A stretch of 64,000 bases of DNA from Meghimatium bilineatum (taxonomy: Eukaryota > Mollusca > Gastropoda > Stylommatophora > Philomycidae), in NCBI GenBank assembly GCA_034231615.1, contig CM067322.1, positions 58,162,938 through 58,226,937 on the forward strand, given 5' to 3'. A program made the position numbers and the translations under genes. The notes below the pieces were generated by a model that saw nothing but the letters and a program-made list of their open reading frames with translations, did no database searches and had not been told where the DNA came from. Positions 21,976 to 33,700 of the stretch are shown one piece after another. Each line of letters starts with the position of its first letter. The first letter of the stretch is position 1.

Positions 21976-22236
21976 TCAATTCTTTTCGCTGTGAGCAGGC
22001 ATTTCTTTATTTCTCAATATAAACATCCCATAACCATTCTGGAGGATGCACTGGTTCTCCTCTGGTGCAGTTGTGTAGAGTGTGTTGTGTATACTTGGAA
22101 GCGGTTGTAGTAGTTGGGGGGCAGGCGTATTGGTTCCCCCTAACAGGATGTGACGATCCAGAAATGGATCCATAGAACCCCCATGTAAAACCATGCCTTT
22201 AATTATAGCGAGGGGCTTTGATGTATAGCTAGACAT
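21976..22236 (-). other. Open reading frame of 86 codons, not supported as a gene
   Basis: An uninterrupted minus-strand frame sits just beyond the I-type LINE tail. Its product would be Pro/Leu-rich (PAPQLLQPLPSIHN) with no motif I recognise and no cysteine pattern. It is the pre-insertion flank of the LINE. Frames of this length occur by chance; recorded for completeness only. Confidence 0.12.
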
Positions 22237-22239
22237 TAG

Positions 22240-24363
22240 TTAGTTAGTTAGTTAGTCGTCGGATCATCATCACTGCAAACTGGACACATCCATAGTTGCT
22301 CCGATCTCTCCTTGAGTGTATCCGCCATCACACTTCTGCTGACAGTACCGGTCCTATGCTGGTTGACCATCATTCTTCTGCGCCCTCCAAAATGTTCACC
22401 TCTAGCAACACCGCATCTCAATCCCTGATCTTTAATCCTAGCCATTGAAAAGGAATCATCATCCACATTCGTCTCACTCTCGCGTGTTATATCTCTTAAG
22501 GAGTTCAAAACGTCAGCGCGATCCATTGCCCCATCGCCCTTTGCCACAATCGCACACGATGCCAGTTGATCCGCTCTTTCATTGCCTCGAACGCCCACAT
22601 GTCCCGGCACGAAAATAAATGTAACCGTCTTCAAGCTCGCATTTCTCAAGGCCTCAATCCACTGTTCGCGAACGAGACCCACTTGTACCTTCTTAATCAT
22701 ACTCATAGAGTCACTCAAGATGCAGACCTGCATTACTTTCTGTGTGCGTAGCCACTCAAATGCCTTGGTCACCGCCATAGTCTCCATGGTCATACTACTC
22801 GTAGTGACCGCAAAGGCACCACTTTCCTCCTTGATCGTTTTACTTGCGCACTGAGCTGTAAAGGCCCAAGCACTGCGAACATGCCTAATTACAGATCCAT
22901 CAGTGTATATAATCACATCCCCCTCTTTGGTATTCTCACTGATTAAAGCCTGCACTTCTTTCTCCACAGCTGTGGGACACCATTCTCTGCATTCCCTGCT
23001 AAGTGATATTACTACTCGCAAACAAGTTTCGAAATCTGTGGGTAGACCTATCCATTCCGCACCAACTGCCACATCCTGTAATCGGCACACGCTTTGTATT
23101 ACATCTTCAGCACGTCCCATCCACGACCTTCCTCTCTTGAGTCTGCTGCCTTTAACTTTCTGTATTTCGGAATGCAACGGGTGTTCCTTATCTGCATGTA
23201 TTTGAAGGTACGCCCGTGCACGGCAATACTGTAATCTATGCTCAGCTGTTGGGCAGTCAAGTAGGTATCGCATAGCTCTTGTCGATGTATCTCTTGTGCA
23301 TCCCAGAATGATACGCATTGCTGCATTCTGGACTCTATCCAGTCTTTCGATCTGAGTTTGGCTAAGAGTCAGAATTGCCAGTGCATATTCCACCACAGCC
23401 ACTACCAAACCCTGGTACAAAAGAAATAACAATCTTTGCTCACATTGCGCAGCAGCCATAACCTTCATTGCTGCTAAGCCTTTGCCTACCCTTATGATAA
23501 TGTGGTCAACATGTTCCCTGAAACTCAGGCTTCTGTCAAAAAACACACCCAGATATCTCATTGTGCTAGTTCTTTCTAAACTTTTCCCGGACAACGAAAC
23601 TTGTGGCATGGGTGTCTTTACCATGTGATTGTTCAAGGAAAACCACGTCACGAATGCCTTAGACGGATTAACCACTGCTCCCGTATCTCGACACCAATTT
23701 GTCAGTCTGTCCAGCTCCTTCTGTAGTTCCACGACGCACTCTTCTCGATTTCTGCCCTGTCTATACACCAGGATATCATCGGCATATGACATCGTTCTGC
23801 CAACACCTGTGATTTGATTGCCAGCGATATGAACTGTGTATACATTGAAAAGTACAGGAGATAGAGGCGATCCCTGTGGCAGGCCAGGGCTAATAACCGT
23901 TGGTGTAGATATCCAATTACCACACTTAAGAACCACAACCCTGTGCATCAGGGCGGCGCCAACCCAACGCACGACAAAAGGATTAACTGCAAGATTTAAC
24001 AGCTGGTGCATCAAGATATCCAAGGACACCCTATTGTACGCATCCTCAAGGTCTATTGCGACCGCACATGTCTCCATGCGCGAATCGAATCCCTCAAAAA
24101 CATCCTGCGCAAATATGGCTGCATTTTGCCATGTCTTCTTTCCTGGACGATATCCTCCTAACAATGTTGGTAAACACTTATTTCTTTCAAGATAACACGA
24201 TACCTTCCGGGCCACTATTTTTTCCAAAAGCTTGCCAATCGTATTCTGCATAGTTATTATTCTGTAGCTAGACATCTTGATTTGTACTGGTATAAATTTA
24301 AACAAACAAATGTTCCCTGGCATTTCCCATGATTCCCGTACGGAAGTAACGTCACACAACAAA
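22240..24363 (-). mobile_element. I-type (RT + RNase H) LINE, 5'-truncated, with TSD
   Basis: A 2.1-kb retrotransposon on the minus strand. The 3' tail is a (CTAA)n run, seen on the plus strand as TTAGTTAGTTAGTTAG near 22240-22254. Flanking ACATTAG occurs at 22233-22239 and again at 24364-24370, a probable 7-bp target duplication. The element begins in the middle of ORF2, so ORF1 and the endonuclease are missing. The remaining frame is intact, implying a fairly recent insertion. It lies divergently about 200 bp upstream of the WDR26 start codon. Confidence 0.9.
22248..24362 (-). CDS. Reverse transcriptase-RNase H (ORF2, 3' two thirds)
   Basis: 704 uninterrupted codons. The real start is lost by 5' truncation; the first codon shown is TTG, so no start is claimed. 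Reverse transcriptase: AIDLEDAYNRV near residues 102-112, GLPQGSPLSPVLFN at about 160-173 and the catalytic YADD at 193-196, then thumb-like RYLGVFFDRSLSF near 269-281. RNase H follows with all four expected acidic positions visible: YTDGS (about 486-490), METMA (526-530), SDSMS (550-554) and GNERADQLA (593-601). The C-terminus carries WMCPVC (691-696), half of a zinc-knuckle-like motif. RT followed by RNase H is known from the I, Nimb, Loa and related LINE groups. Product would copy LINE RNA into DNA at the target, but the missing endonuclease makes autonomous movement unlikely. Decayed relatives lie at 15682-15963 and 43200-43680. Confidence 0.93.
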   Translation of the reverse strand: MLCDVTSVRESWEMPGNICLFKFIPVQIKMSSYRIITMQNTIGKLLEKIVARKVSCYLERNKCLPTLLGGYRPGKKTWQNAAIFAQDVFEGFDSRMETCAVAIDLEDAYNRVSLDILMHQLLNLAVNPFVVRWVGAALMHRVVVLKCGNWISTPTVISPGLPQGSPLSPVLFNVYTVHIAGNQITGVGRTMSYADDILVYRQGRNREECVVELQKELDRLTNWCRDTGAVVNPSKAFVTWFSLNNHMVKTPMPQVSLSGKSLERTSTMRYLGVFFDRSLSFREHVDHIIIRVGKGLAAMKVMAAAQCEQRLLFLLYQGLVVAVVEYALAILTLSQTQIERLDRVQNAAMRIILGCTRDTSTRAMRYLLDCPTAEHRLQYCRARAYLQIHADKEHPLHSEIQKVKGSRLKRGRSWMGRAEDVIQSVCRLQDVAVGAEWIGLPTDFETCLRVVISLSRECREWCPTAVEKEVQALISENTKEGDVIIYTDGSVIRHVRSAWAFTAQCASKTIKEESGAFAVTTSSMTMETMAVTKAFEWLRTQKVMQVCILSDSMSMIKKVQVGLVREQWIEALRNASLKTVTFIFVPGHVGVRGNERADQLASCAIVAKGDGAMDRADVLNSLRDITRESETNVDDDSFSMARIKDQGLRCGVARGEHFGGRRRMMVNQHRTGTVSRSVMADTLKERSEQLWMCPVCSDDDPTTN

Positions 24364-24567
24364 ACATTAGGGGTTCGTAAATATTTTCATCTTGAGTGAT
24401 GACTGAAACCTCTGTTCATGGCTCATTTAATGCTGATTTACTGTTACTGTGAGTGTTAATTTACAGTAAATATAATCAATAGTGGAATTCATATTGTGTT
24501 CAAAATACGGTGGTATCGTTCCAAAAATTGTAGACCTAAACAAAACACTGCAAGATTTGTTAAGAAT
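24364..24567 (+). promoter_or_regulatory. Presumed 5' flank / 5' UTR of WDR26
   Basis: Only about 200 bp separate the I-type LINE from the first WDR26 ATG. I see no convincing TATA box or CpG-rich stretch; the interval is AT-rich. A non-coding first exon further upstream, beyond the LINE, cannot be excluded. Called regulatory by position only. Confidence 0.3.
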
Positions 24568-24785
24568 ATGCAGCAAGCTACTAATGGTTGTTCACACTCA
24601 CAGCGCAATGGGAATTTTGAGCCTGAAGATTGTGATTTGCATACAAGAAGAAATCCAGTGCCGACAACAAACGGAGATGTAACTGCAAATGGTACGTCTG
24701 TTGGTAGGAATAGCATAATTCTATCAAGAACAGATCAAGACATCGTCAGATTGATTGGACAACATCTACGCGGTCTAGGATTCAA
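24568..24785 (+). CDS. WDR26: WDR26 coding exon 1
   Basis: Residues 1-72 plus two bases of codon 73. ATG at 24568 ([10 protein letters not shown]) is the first in-frame ATG; the frame stays open upstream, but only with non-ATG codons. The exon ends within LisH ([16 protein letters not shown]) at donor AA|GTAAGC. Intron phase 2. Confidence 0.88.
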
Positions 24786-27700
24786 GTAAGCAAAATTAGG
24801 CTAGCCTACCTGTTTTTTGTCCTTTGTTCTCGCCACCTGAAATTAGCAATCTAAAAATAAAATCATTTAATTTTCAAAATTAGTGAATAGATTCTGAAAA
24901 TAATTGTTCACACTCACAGCTGACTGTTGCAAGTGCTTATACATTTATCTTAATTAGGTTATGTGCTTAAATTAATGTTGGTAAAGGTAAAAAATCTCTT
25001 TGTTCATTGTGAACATTATAGTATAGTAGTATTGGCCTATGCAGTAGTTGCACTTTAAATTGATAGTCTATTGTGAAATAATGTATTTATTTCAGTTGAA
25101 TTTCTTTATATATTCCAGTTAATGTCTCCTACATTTTATTCATAGGGGGCCTATATGAAATAAATAATGTATAAAATATAAACCATGCATAATATTTGCT
25201 ACTAAGATGTAAACACAGTTAAAAACATAGGCCTAAGTCTAGTGACAATAGCAAGCAAAAACTTCTTCGTTCATCTTCACTCTTTTGTTGCTTTCTGATC
25301 CATGCATTTCTATAAAGTGTCATTCCAACAGAGTAGATTGACAATAGGGATTTTAGTTATCCTTCACCTGGTGGTTTATCGAAGGGTATGGTAAGTGATG
25401 GCAAAGATTCACCTTTTTCTCTTTTAAGTGTATTCTTACACCTAGATCTAACTACTGGATAAGAAACTGTCATCAGTATATAGGCTATATAATAAAGCTA
25501 TATTATAGCTATATTACATTAGTGAGGGTATGGAAATATAACATTAAGTGTAGGCAATAGAATGAGAGCTTATGAACATATGTAAAACAGGATCATTGCC
25601 CTATCTGATGTGGCAAAAATAAACAAGTACAAATGGTGGTACAAGCCATTGTGAAATTAAGGAAGAATTGAAAAAAATAGCAAAATAATTTATTCACTTC
25701 TTGTCTTTGTATAGACATATTATGTTCAAATTATAAACATTAAAACTATGTATAGTTATGTAAGAAAAAATGATGGACTTACAAGTGGTTTTCAGTAACA
25801 TCGGGGGTGTTTCTTATCACCATTATTGTTTATCATTTATATGGATAATATTACAAAAGCAGTAGAAACACCACCAGAAGCTTACCATCCAAATGACATA
25901 ATTTAACCTTTAGGGCTCTGGATTAAATTGAGAAATTTCTCCCCTGGGCCTGGATTCTTTTTGGAAAATTTGCGTTATTGATGGTGAGTGTTTTTAAAAC
26001 GCAATAACTTTTTTATTTTAGAAGATATTTAAATAAGAATTTCACATGTAAATAAAGGAGTGAATAGTGAATATAATCGTGTTGTTGTTGTATGTGTGAT
26101 ATGACAGTTGTGAAGTTGAAAATTCTAGGGAATAACTGAAAACGCCATTTTCAAAATCGCAAATATATCTTCTTGACGACCCTAATACATGAGCAGTGTG
26201 AGGCAACATTGATAAAATCCTCATAAATACCTATACTTATTGTATATATATATTGTTTTATATCCAAACTAATATAATATGAACTAAAAAAATGAATAAA
26301 ACGTAAAGAAATCGCATATAACGTCCTTCCAGTCAACACTAGGTCTAGGCCGACACACAGCGTAATTATTGTCCATGCACACATATGGCACCCCTGATAC
26401 ATATTATTTTTGTGTTTTTGAACAAATACATAAACATTCTTATCAAATAACAACATATTAAACACAAAAAACAACAATTAGAACATATAGTCACGATCAT
26501 TTACCCATGCCATGCGGTACTCAATTTGATAGTAAAATACGGTCGAAAATGGCAAAAGTCGCTCCAGAAAAGCGTTGATAACATTAGCCGGCTTTCTCCT
26601 TCTATACAACGCTAATGTGTAAAGGAATGTGACCTTTAAACTGTGACATATTCCTAGCTTCGTTTGGCTGGCTTTATATGTCATCTGTTCATTACTTCAT
26701 GAAGTTCCGTACTCGGGAATCAGGCGATATCGTATGGTGAGTGACCTCGCCCGCATGCACAAGGGGGCGTGTCCTCCAGGTGCGTGACCTTGCCTACAGA
26801 GTCGTAAAGGTTAACTACTCTTTGTTGATGCTCAGTGCCTACTCCACAGTTCAAGAGAAGAGCTGCAAAATCACATAACCCTACTTAATGGAAGCTTCCT
26901 CAATCACAGCATAAAGATCAACACAGAAAAAAACAAGTAATGTCTATAGGCAGAAAATCCAATGCAATCAACATAAAAATAAGTGATCAACTGCTGAAGC
27001 AAGTGCAGGAATTTAAATCTCAAGGGAGCATTTTTACAGCCGATGGAAAAATAGAGAGCTTGAGACAAAAATTGAAAAAAGCCAACTCCGTAAATTATGA
27101 ACTTACACCAATTTTGAAACACACATTTATCCTGATGGAAACCAAAAGGCAAATCATAAATTCAATATTCATCCCAACATTATATTTTCAATGTATGATA
27201 TGGACACTAACTAAAGAACAAGAGAGAAAGCTTACTTTGTGTGAAATGAGATATCTAAGAAAAGCAGCAAACAGAACATGAAGAGATCATGTAAGAAATG
27301 AGGAGATTACAAGAATTGCTGGAGCAACATCAGTGATCAAATATATTGAAAAACAGATTGAAGTGGTTCAGCCACCTAATGAGAATGAACCCTTATTCAA
27401 TAAGTTATTGGCCACCAGCAAGAACATACAACATGAAATTGGAAAAAGCAAGATACAGAGGAAGACCAAGAAGAAAGTGGATTGAAGGAGTTACCAACAT
27501 TCTGATGCGGCACAGTATTACTGCATATCAAGTGACCAAATGTCCAATATCCCAAAAACCGATTGTCATTCAATTCTACAATGCGTCACAGCATAAACAG
27601 AGAAAAGATGATAGATGGATAGTTATGTAAATAGTGTAAAGAATAGTTGCTAATATTAATTTTAAGGTAGTCATGTCTTTGTAGTATGTCACGCTGTTCT

Positions 27701-30700
27701 AGATCAGTTTTGGCAATTTACATGACATTGACCTTACTGAAGAATGTTTTCTCATTTGTTTTGAATGCAAACTTCTTTCCCATTAACTGTGGGGATAATT
27801 ACCCCAAATCATTAGCAATTATCATAAATTCCTACAAAAAAAGTAACCTGTCAAGGTACTATGCATAAGAACTTAATAAAACAATATATATTTCAGTTTA
27901 AACATTTTAAAAATCATTATATTATTTATAACAATAGACAGAGTGAAAAGTTGAAAAAAGTTTCATCAAACACAGTGAAAAATATATTAATTCATAATTA
28001 AAAATTGGCTTGTCCTTAAGCCATCAAACTTTCTTCTATCAGAGATTTGGATGTTGGTATATGACGTGGTCACATGTGGTATCACAGAAAATCCATATTT
28101 TAGAGATAAACCTGCTGTTGATATTTGCCCCCATCTGTCTATGGGATGTGTCCTTTATAGAACTTTGTCCTCACTGCCACGCTGTAAGCATCTCAGTTCT
28201 GAGCAAATTGTCCATCCTCTTCCAGTGTCGTGTGTTTAGAAGGCCTTCAATATTCTGTGTCCATCTTAGTCTTTGTCTGACTTGTGTTCTTTTTTCTGGA
28301 AGCTTTCCCTCCATGATTAATCTTTCCAAACCATTGTGTCTTTTTATGTGTCCACAATATGTTAGTTTGTATTTTTTGATAGTTTCAAGAAGCCAGTCTT
28401 CTTCTATGTCCGTGTCTTTGCTGACATTTGCATTGGTTAATTTTTCTGTCCATGATATTTTTAGGAGTTTTCTATAATATTTCATTTCAAATGTCAATAT
28501 TTTCTTTTCTATTGTGGATACCATTGCTCACCACGTTTCACAACCATATGTTACAACTGAAAAAAATATAGCTTCTTAATAGTTGTAATTTTGTTTTCCT
28601 GTTTGCCCTTTGTCATAGATTTTTCATATGTGATGTTCTTTGTAAGGCTATTGTTCATCTCTTTTTCTTACTCCCACCAACCCTATATATAGGATGTCCC
28701 TATTTTGTGTGTTTTAAGAATACATGGAAATATTCTTGCGTGATTTTACCCTTTGCATTGAGAATCACACCTGTCAATGAGCACTTCATATATCCCATGG
28801 TGCTCCTGCACTAGAGATATTATCTAGTGAATGATGCCATCAGTTTCCCTTAGACATTGTGCAGTGTTATCATTGGTGAATGTTTCCTGAATCAGTAACA
28901 TATAGAAATCTTACATAATCTTGTATAATATGGCTGCCCATTGCATGCCCCATTTGACTGTTCCAGTTACTGATGAATGTATGCTGCGATGTGAGTCTAT
29001 CTGCCTTTCTCTTCACCTTTTGCTTTTCAGCTCATCCCTTTTTTTCTCTTGATCTTTGGCTCTAGTTCTACATATATATTTTTACCTCCATCAGCTGAAA
29101 ACATTGATAACAGCGAACTTCTGCAATCAACTATTATACATCCAGTCCAATATTGGTCATATATAGAGTGGTTTGGCTTAAATTTGTTATGGGCTCCTCA
29201 TAATTTGTTTTTGCAGACAAGCACCCATGGGTCAGATTGTCATTCTATGAATAATGACACTGTAACAGTCCTGTAGTATATGTACTGGTATCTTTGTTTT
29301 TGTTCTGCAAACTAACTGCCTGAGCTGTCAGTAGCCAAAGGGTTCTATATGAGTAAGATGAGTATCAATGATATGAGTAATACACCAAACAGCAGAATGT
29401 TTCTACAACAATAAGAAGAAAATTATGGGTTTATATTGGTCATGTACTTGGAATGAATGAAAACAGACTGCCATTAGAAGCATTAAAATGACTATCAGAT
29501 AACAAAAGAAAAAGAGGAAGACCACGATAAACTCTTTGCAGAACAAACATCTAATTTCTCTCTTTAATACACATTTGATATTTCATGTATAATAGCTACC
29601 AGTTACTCTGTCTCTTGTCAATGAAAAAAATTAAAAAAGAGAAAAAATAGTAACGGATTCTTATATATGTACATTACATTTTTATTATTAAATTTTTTTC
29701 ACAACTGTTATTAATCTCTTTCATAAATGTTTGCTGTAGTCGATCAGCAGAGCAGTTGATTGCAGAGTCAGGTTGTGCTTTAGAACATCCAACAGCTGCA
29801 AGATTTAGAGCTCATGTCATGGCTGGAGAATGGGATAGGGTAAGTTTTGATTTTTAAAATAGAAATGAAAATGACTTAATGAATCTTTTTTCTTTCTTTT
29901 TCTTTTTGAGTTATACCCTTTTATGCCTTGCAGCATCAGGGGTAGAACTTTTTGTGTGCTTCATATATGTTTGTTTTAATTGATTCATTTATTTCTGTGA
30001 TCCATCTTTTGCATGGTCTGCCCCTGGCTTTGTATCCATCATGTCTGTATAGCAATGCTTTTTAAAGGGGGCCACTATCTGATGATAGTCTGGATGCATG
30101 TGAGAACCACTTAATCTGTTGTCTGGAGACTCTGAAACAACATTGTGGCTGGTCTAGCAAACCAACAGTGTAGAACTAAAATGCTCGTAAGAAACATGGA
30201 GAGTTCTCAGAAGACAACATGATAAATAAACATGTGATTATTAGCACAGATTAAAGTGACTTTAAAACTAAAATGACTTTATAGTTCACACTATAAAGTC
30301 ATTTTTCTTACCCTTGGTATCTGCTAAAATAATGTAGAGATCTGCCTGAAGGGTTGTAAAACCCATTACAAAACCATAAGCCGTTCAATTTTAACGAGAA
30401 TATTTTCTTTCTTCATCTCTTCATCTACTGCTTGTCTTTCCATTCAGTAAGGAGTGGGCAGGGAGAATATTATAAATTGTGCAAATAAAGGCCACTTTGC
30501 CCTACAAGTTGTCACAATGTTTACATTTGGATTTTTCATTTGTATCTCTGGAAGAGCAAAATCCATTCCTTAACATGATTTAAATCTGAGATGCCACATT
30601 TATGAGACTGCTATTTTAACTATTTAACTATATTAGAATAGTAAGTCTGTGAAATTTCTGAAGCAAGTTATTATTTTTAAAAGGACACATTTAGAGAGAT

Positions 30701-33700
30701 GACAGTAAATACATGCAATAAATACCTAATTGAACTTATCAATTCATGAATTACATTTAATAGAAAACATGTTAGATTTTATTATTTTGGAAGATAGTAA
30801 TAATAATATTAAAACTCACATGTATCATACAAGTATCATATTTGAGAATCAATACCAAAAATCCTGCAAAAATCTCTGTCCTTGGCCATTCAGATGAACA
30901 TAGAAGAATCATGCATGCAAATTATGTTATTTAAAACATGAATCTGAATTGTTCTTGGACACTTTTGAGCACATTATGTTTGTTATTCTATTGTTTACAT
31001 TGCAGGCAGAAGAAGGTTTGCATGAGCTCGAGACATTGGTGAGAAGAGGGCAAGAAGATATTATAGTAAGAATAGGCCTGTATTTCATGATTGTTTTGTA
31101 TTAAATAATGTTCTTCTAGTTTAGATTAAGAATATTAATTTATATTAAAAATATTAAATAGTGTTCTTCAATGTCTCATACACATGCAGACAGACATATA
31201 TATGAGGGCTGTTCACTAAGTTCCAGAACATATTTGTGCTTGGTGTAAATATAAACTTATTATTGCTTATTATTAATAAAACTTATTATTATTATAAACT
31301 ATAGTTCATCCAGCATAAATTCAGAGAGCTTTGTCTGATTAGCAGAAAAACGTACTTACGTAGTAGAAATATCAAAGAATAAATGTCCTCCAGAATGCAA
31401 CATCAAATTAAATGTGATCAGTCTGAAACAAGTCAACATATTCAAATATTTGGGTACCTTAACATCAGATGTAAGATGTATTAAAGAAGTCAAATGTATA
31501 ATTGCCCAGGCAACTGCAACATTTCACAAGATGAAGACCAGCCTATGTAATATATACTTTTGTTAATTGAAGTGAGAAAGAGAGTTCTTAGACATTGTAT
31601 AGAACCAATTTTGATATATGTAAGTGAATTTTGGACAATCAGCAGAATAGTGAAAAATTATATAGAGGCAGCAGAGGTTTGGTTTTATAGAAGAATGTTA
31701 AGAACACCATAGACAGATAAAAAGCATCTATGAAGATGCCCTGAAAGATGTTAATTCAGAATAGAAAGTTGCTCATTCACATTAGAAAGAGACAGTCCAC
31801 ATGTTTTGAACACTTCATGAGAAGAGAGATGGAACATACTGTGACAATAGATAAGTTGAAAAACAACAGAGGTATGTTAAGACCAAGTGAGAAGATGTTT
31901 GACATTGTGGCATTGGAGAACATTGGTATCAGAAATGATTGACAGCACACAAATCTGAAGGCTGTGGAAAGACATGATAACCAATGCCACATAGCATGGA
32001 CCGTAAGAAGAAAAGGTAAGTATGCAGACTTACAGACTTGTTGGTTCCTCTCCTTCAAAGTAGTTCCTTCGTGATTGTATATGCTTATTTCAGCGCTCTT
32101 GTCATTGAAGAAAGCACCTCTTGTAGATACATTTTGGAACAGTCGTCATTTGTATTTTTTGTGTTGGCTTGAATCACTTCAATTTAATAAAATTGGTGAC
32201 CTTACATTGTTCTCTTATGTTATTGATACAAGAGAAAGTCACACAGAGCAAGATCATTTTTTTTCATTCATAAAATTACCATTAGAACAGAAATATAGCA
32301 AAGGTGTTAACCATAGAACAGCTACAAATGTGTTGGTTTTTATTTCAGTTACACCACCAAATTACTTTTCTACCTTTATAATTATTGTGTGGGGTAACTT
32401 TTGAATATTACGTGAAGACTGCTGTAAAGCTATGTTGCTTGTCATATTGCACAATTAAATTATTGCTGTCTTTTGAAATTTTCAGAAAATGAAGTTTCTG
32501 CTTTTGGAGCAGAAATATCTGGAGTTTCTTGAGGATGGTGTTCCATTGAAAGCCCTAGACTGTCTTAGACATGAGCTCACGCCCTTGAAGTACAACACAG
32601 AGAGAGTTCACATACTTAGCACGTAAGTTTTCTTCAATTTTTTTTTTTAAAGAGTCAATTTTTTCTAGCATATGGTTTTCTATGCAGTGTCTAAGGTGAG
32701 TAGGAATGAAAGTCTGTTTCATGTGAGGCTTATTCTTTCAATCATGACAGCAAGTTCAGCTAGTTTATATCAGGTTGTATGAACATACTTGTTTTTATCA
32801 GAATTCTATTTTTTAATTTTTGTTTGTATTTTGAGTACTTATAAAAATAATTTGTCTTTAATAACTTATTTATCACTCTTAAAATTACTATTCTTCAGTT
32901 GATATATGTTCTGAATTGTTAAAAACATGCTTGCCTGTGAGTATGCATACAACATGAGACAAACTCAACTCGTCGAATTAAAAAAAAAAAAATTTATGGA
33001 CAACAATTACAGCAGATAGAAGAAGTTCAACAGAAATAAGAAGCAGAATAGGACAGACAAAAAAAACATTCAGAAAAATGAAAAATATATTGTATAATAT
33101 GACCTTGTCATTAGAGGTGAGAAAGAGAGTTCTGCAGTGCTATATAACTCCTATACTAACATATGGATGCAAGTCTTGGGCAATAAACAAACTGGAAAGT
33201 GGGAAATTAGAGGCAACGGAGATGTGGTTGTATAGAAAATTGCTGAGAATACCATGGACTACCAGGAAAACTAATGTAGAGGTGTTGAAAGAGTCAAATA
33301 TGAAACAGACCTTAATCAATAATATAAGAAAAAGACATTCTTCATTTTTTGGCCACTTCATGAGACAGGCAGGTTTGGAGAACATAGTCACAACAGGCAA
33401 AATTGAAGGCAACAGAGACAGAGGGCGACAACGTGAGAAAATATTAGACAGTTTGACAACCTGGCACGGCAGGGAAACAACAACGATCTTGATACATAAT
33501 ACTGTGGAGAGCCATGACTGCCTACGCCAGCCGGAATGGCACCTGATGATGATGCTGATGCTTTATGATTCTTATTATTATTATTATATTTCAGAATAAT
33601 AACATATAATGTGTTAACTTTTCATGGATCGAAAGCTGAGTATCCACAATGCACTGGCGATACAATTGGATGTACTAATGGTACCCAAAAATTTGTAAAT

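Noticed and set aside
21976..22236. 86-codon minus-strand ORF left of the I-type LINE
   Set aside because: No motif, no splice context, and it lies outside the LINE target duplication. Listed only with very low confidence.
22566..24253. Plus-strand frames opposite the I-type LINE
   Set aside because: Shadows of the intact minus-strand ORF2.
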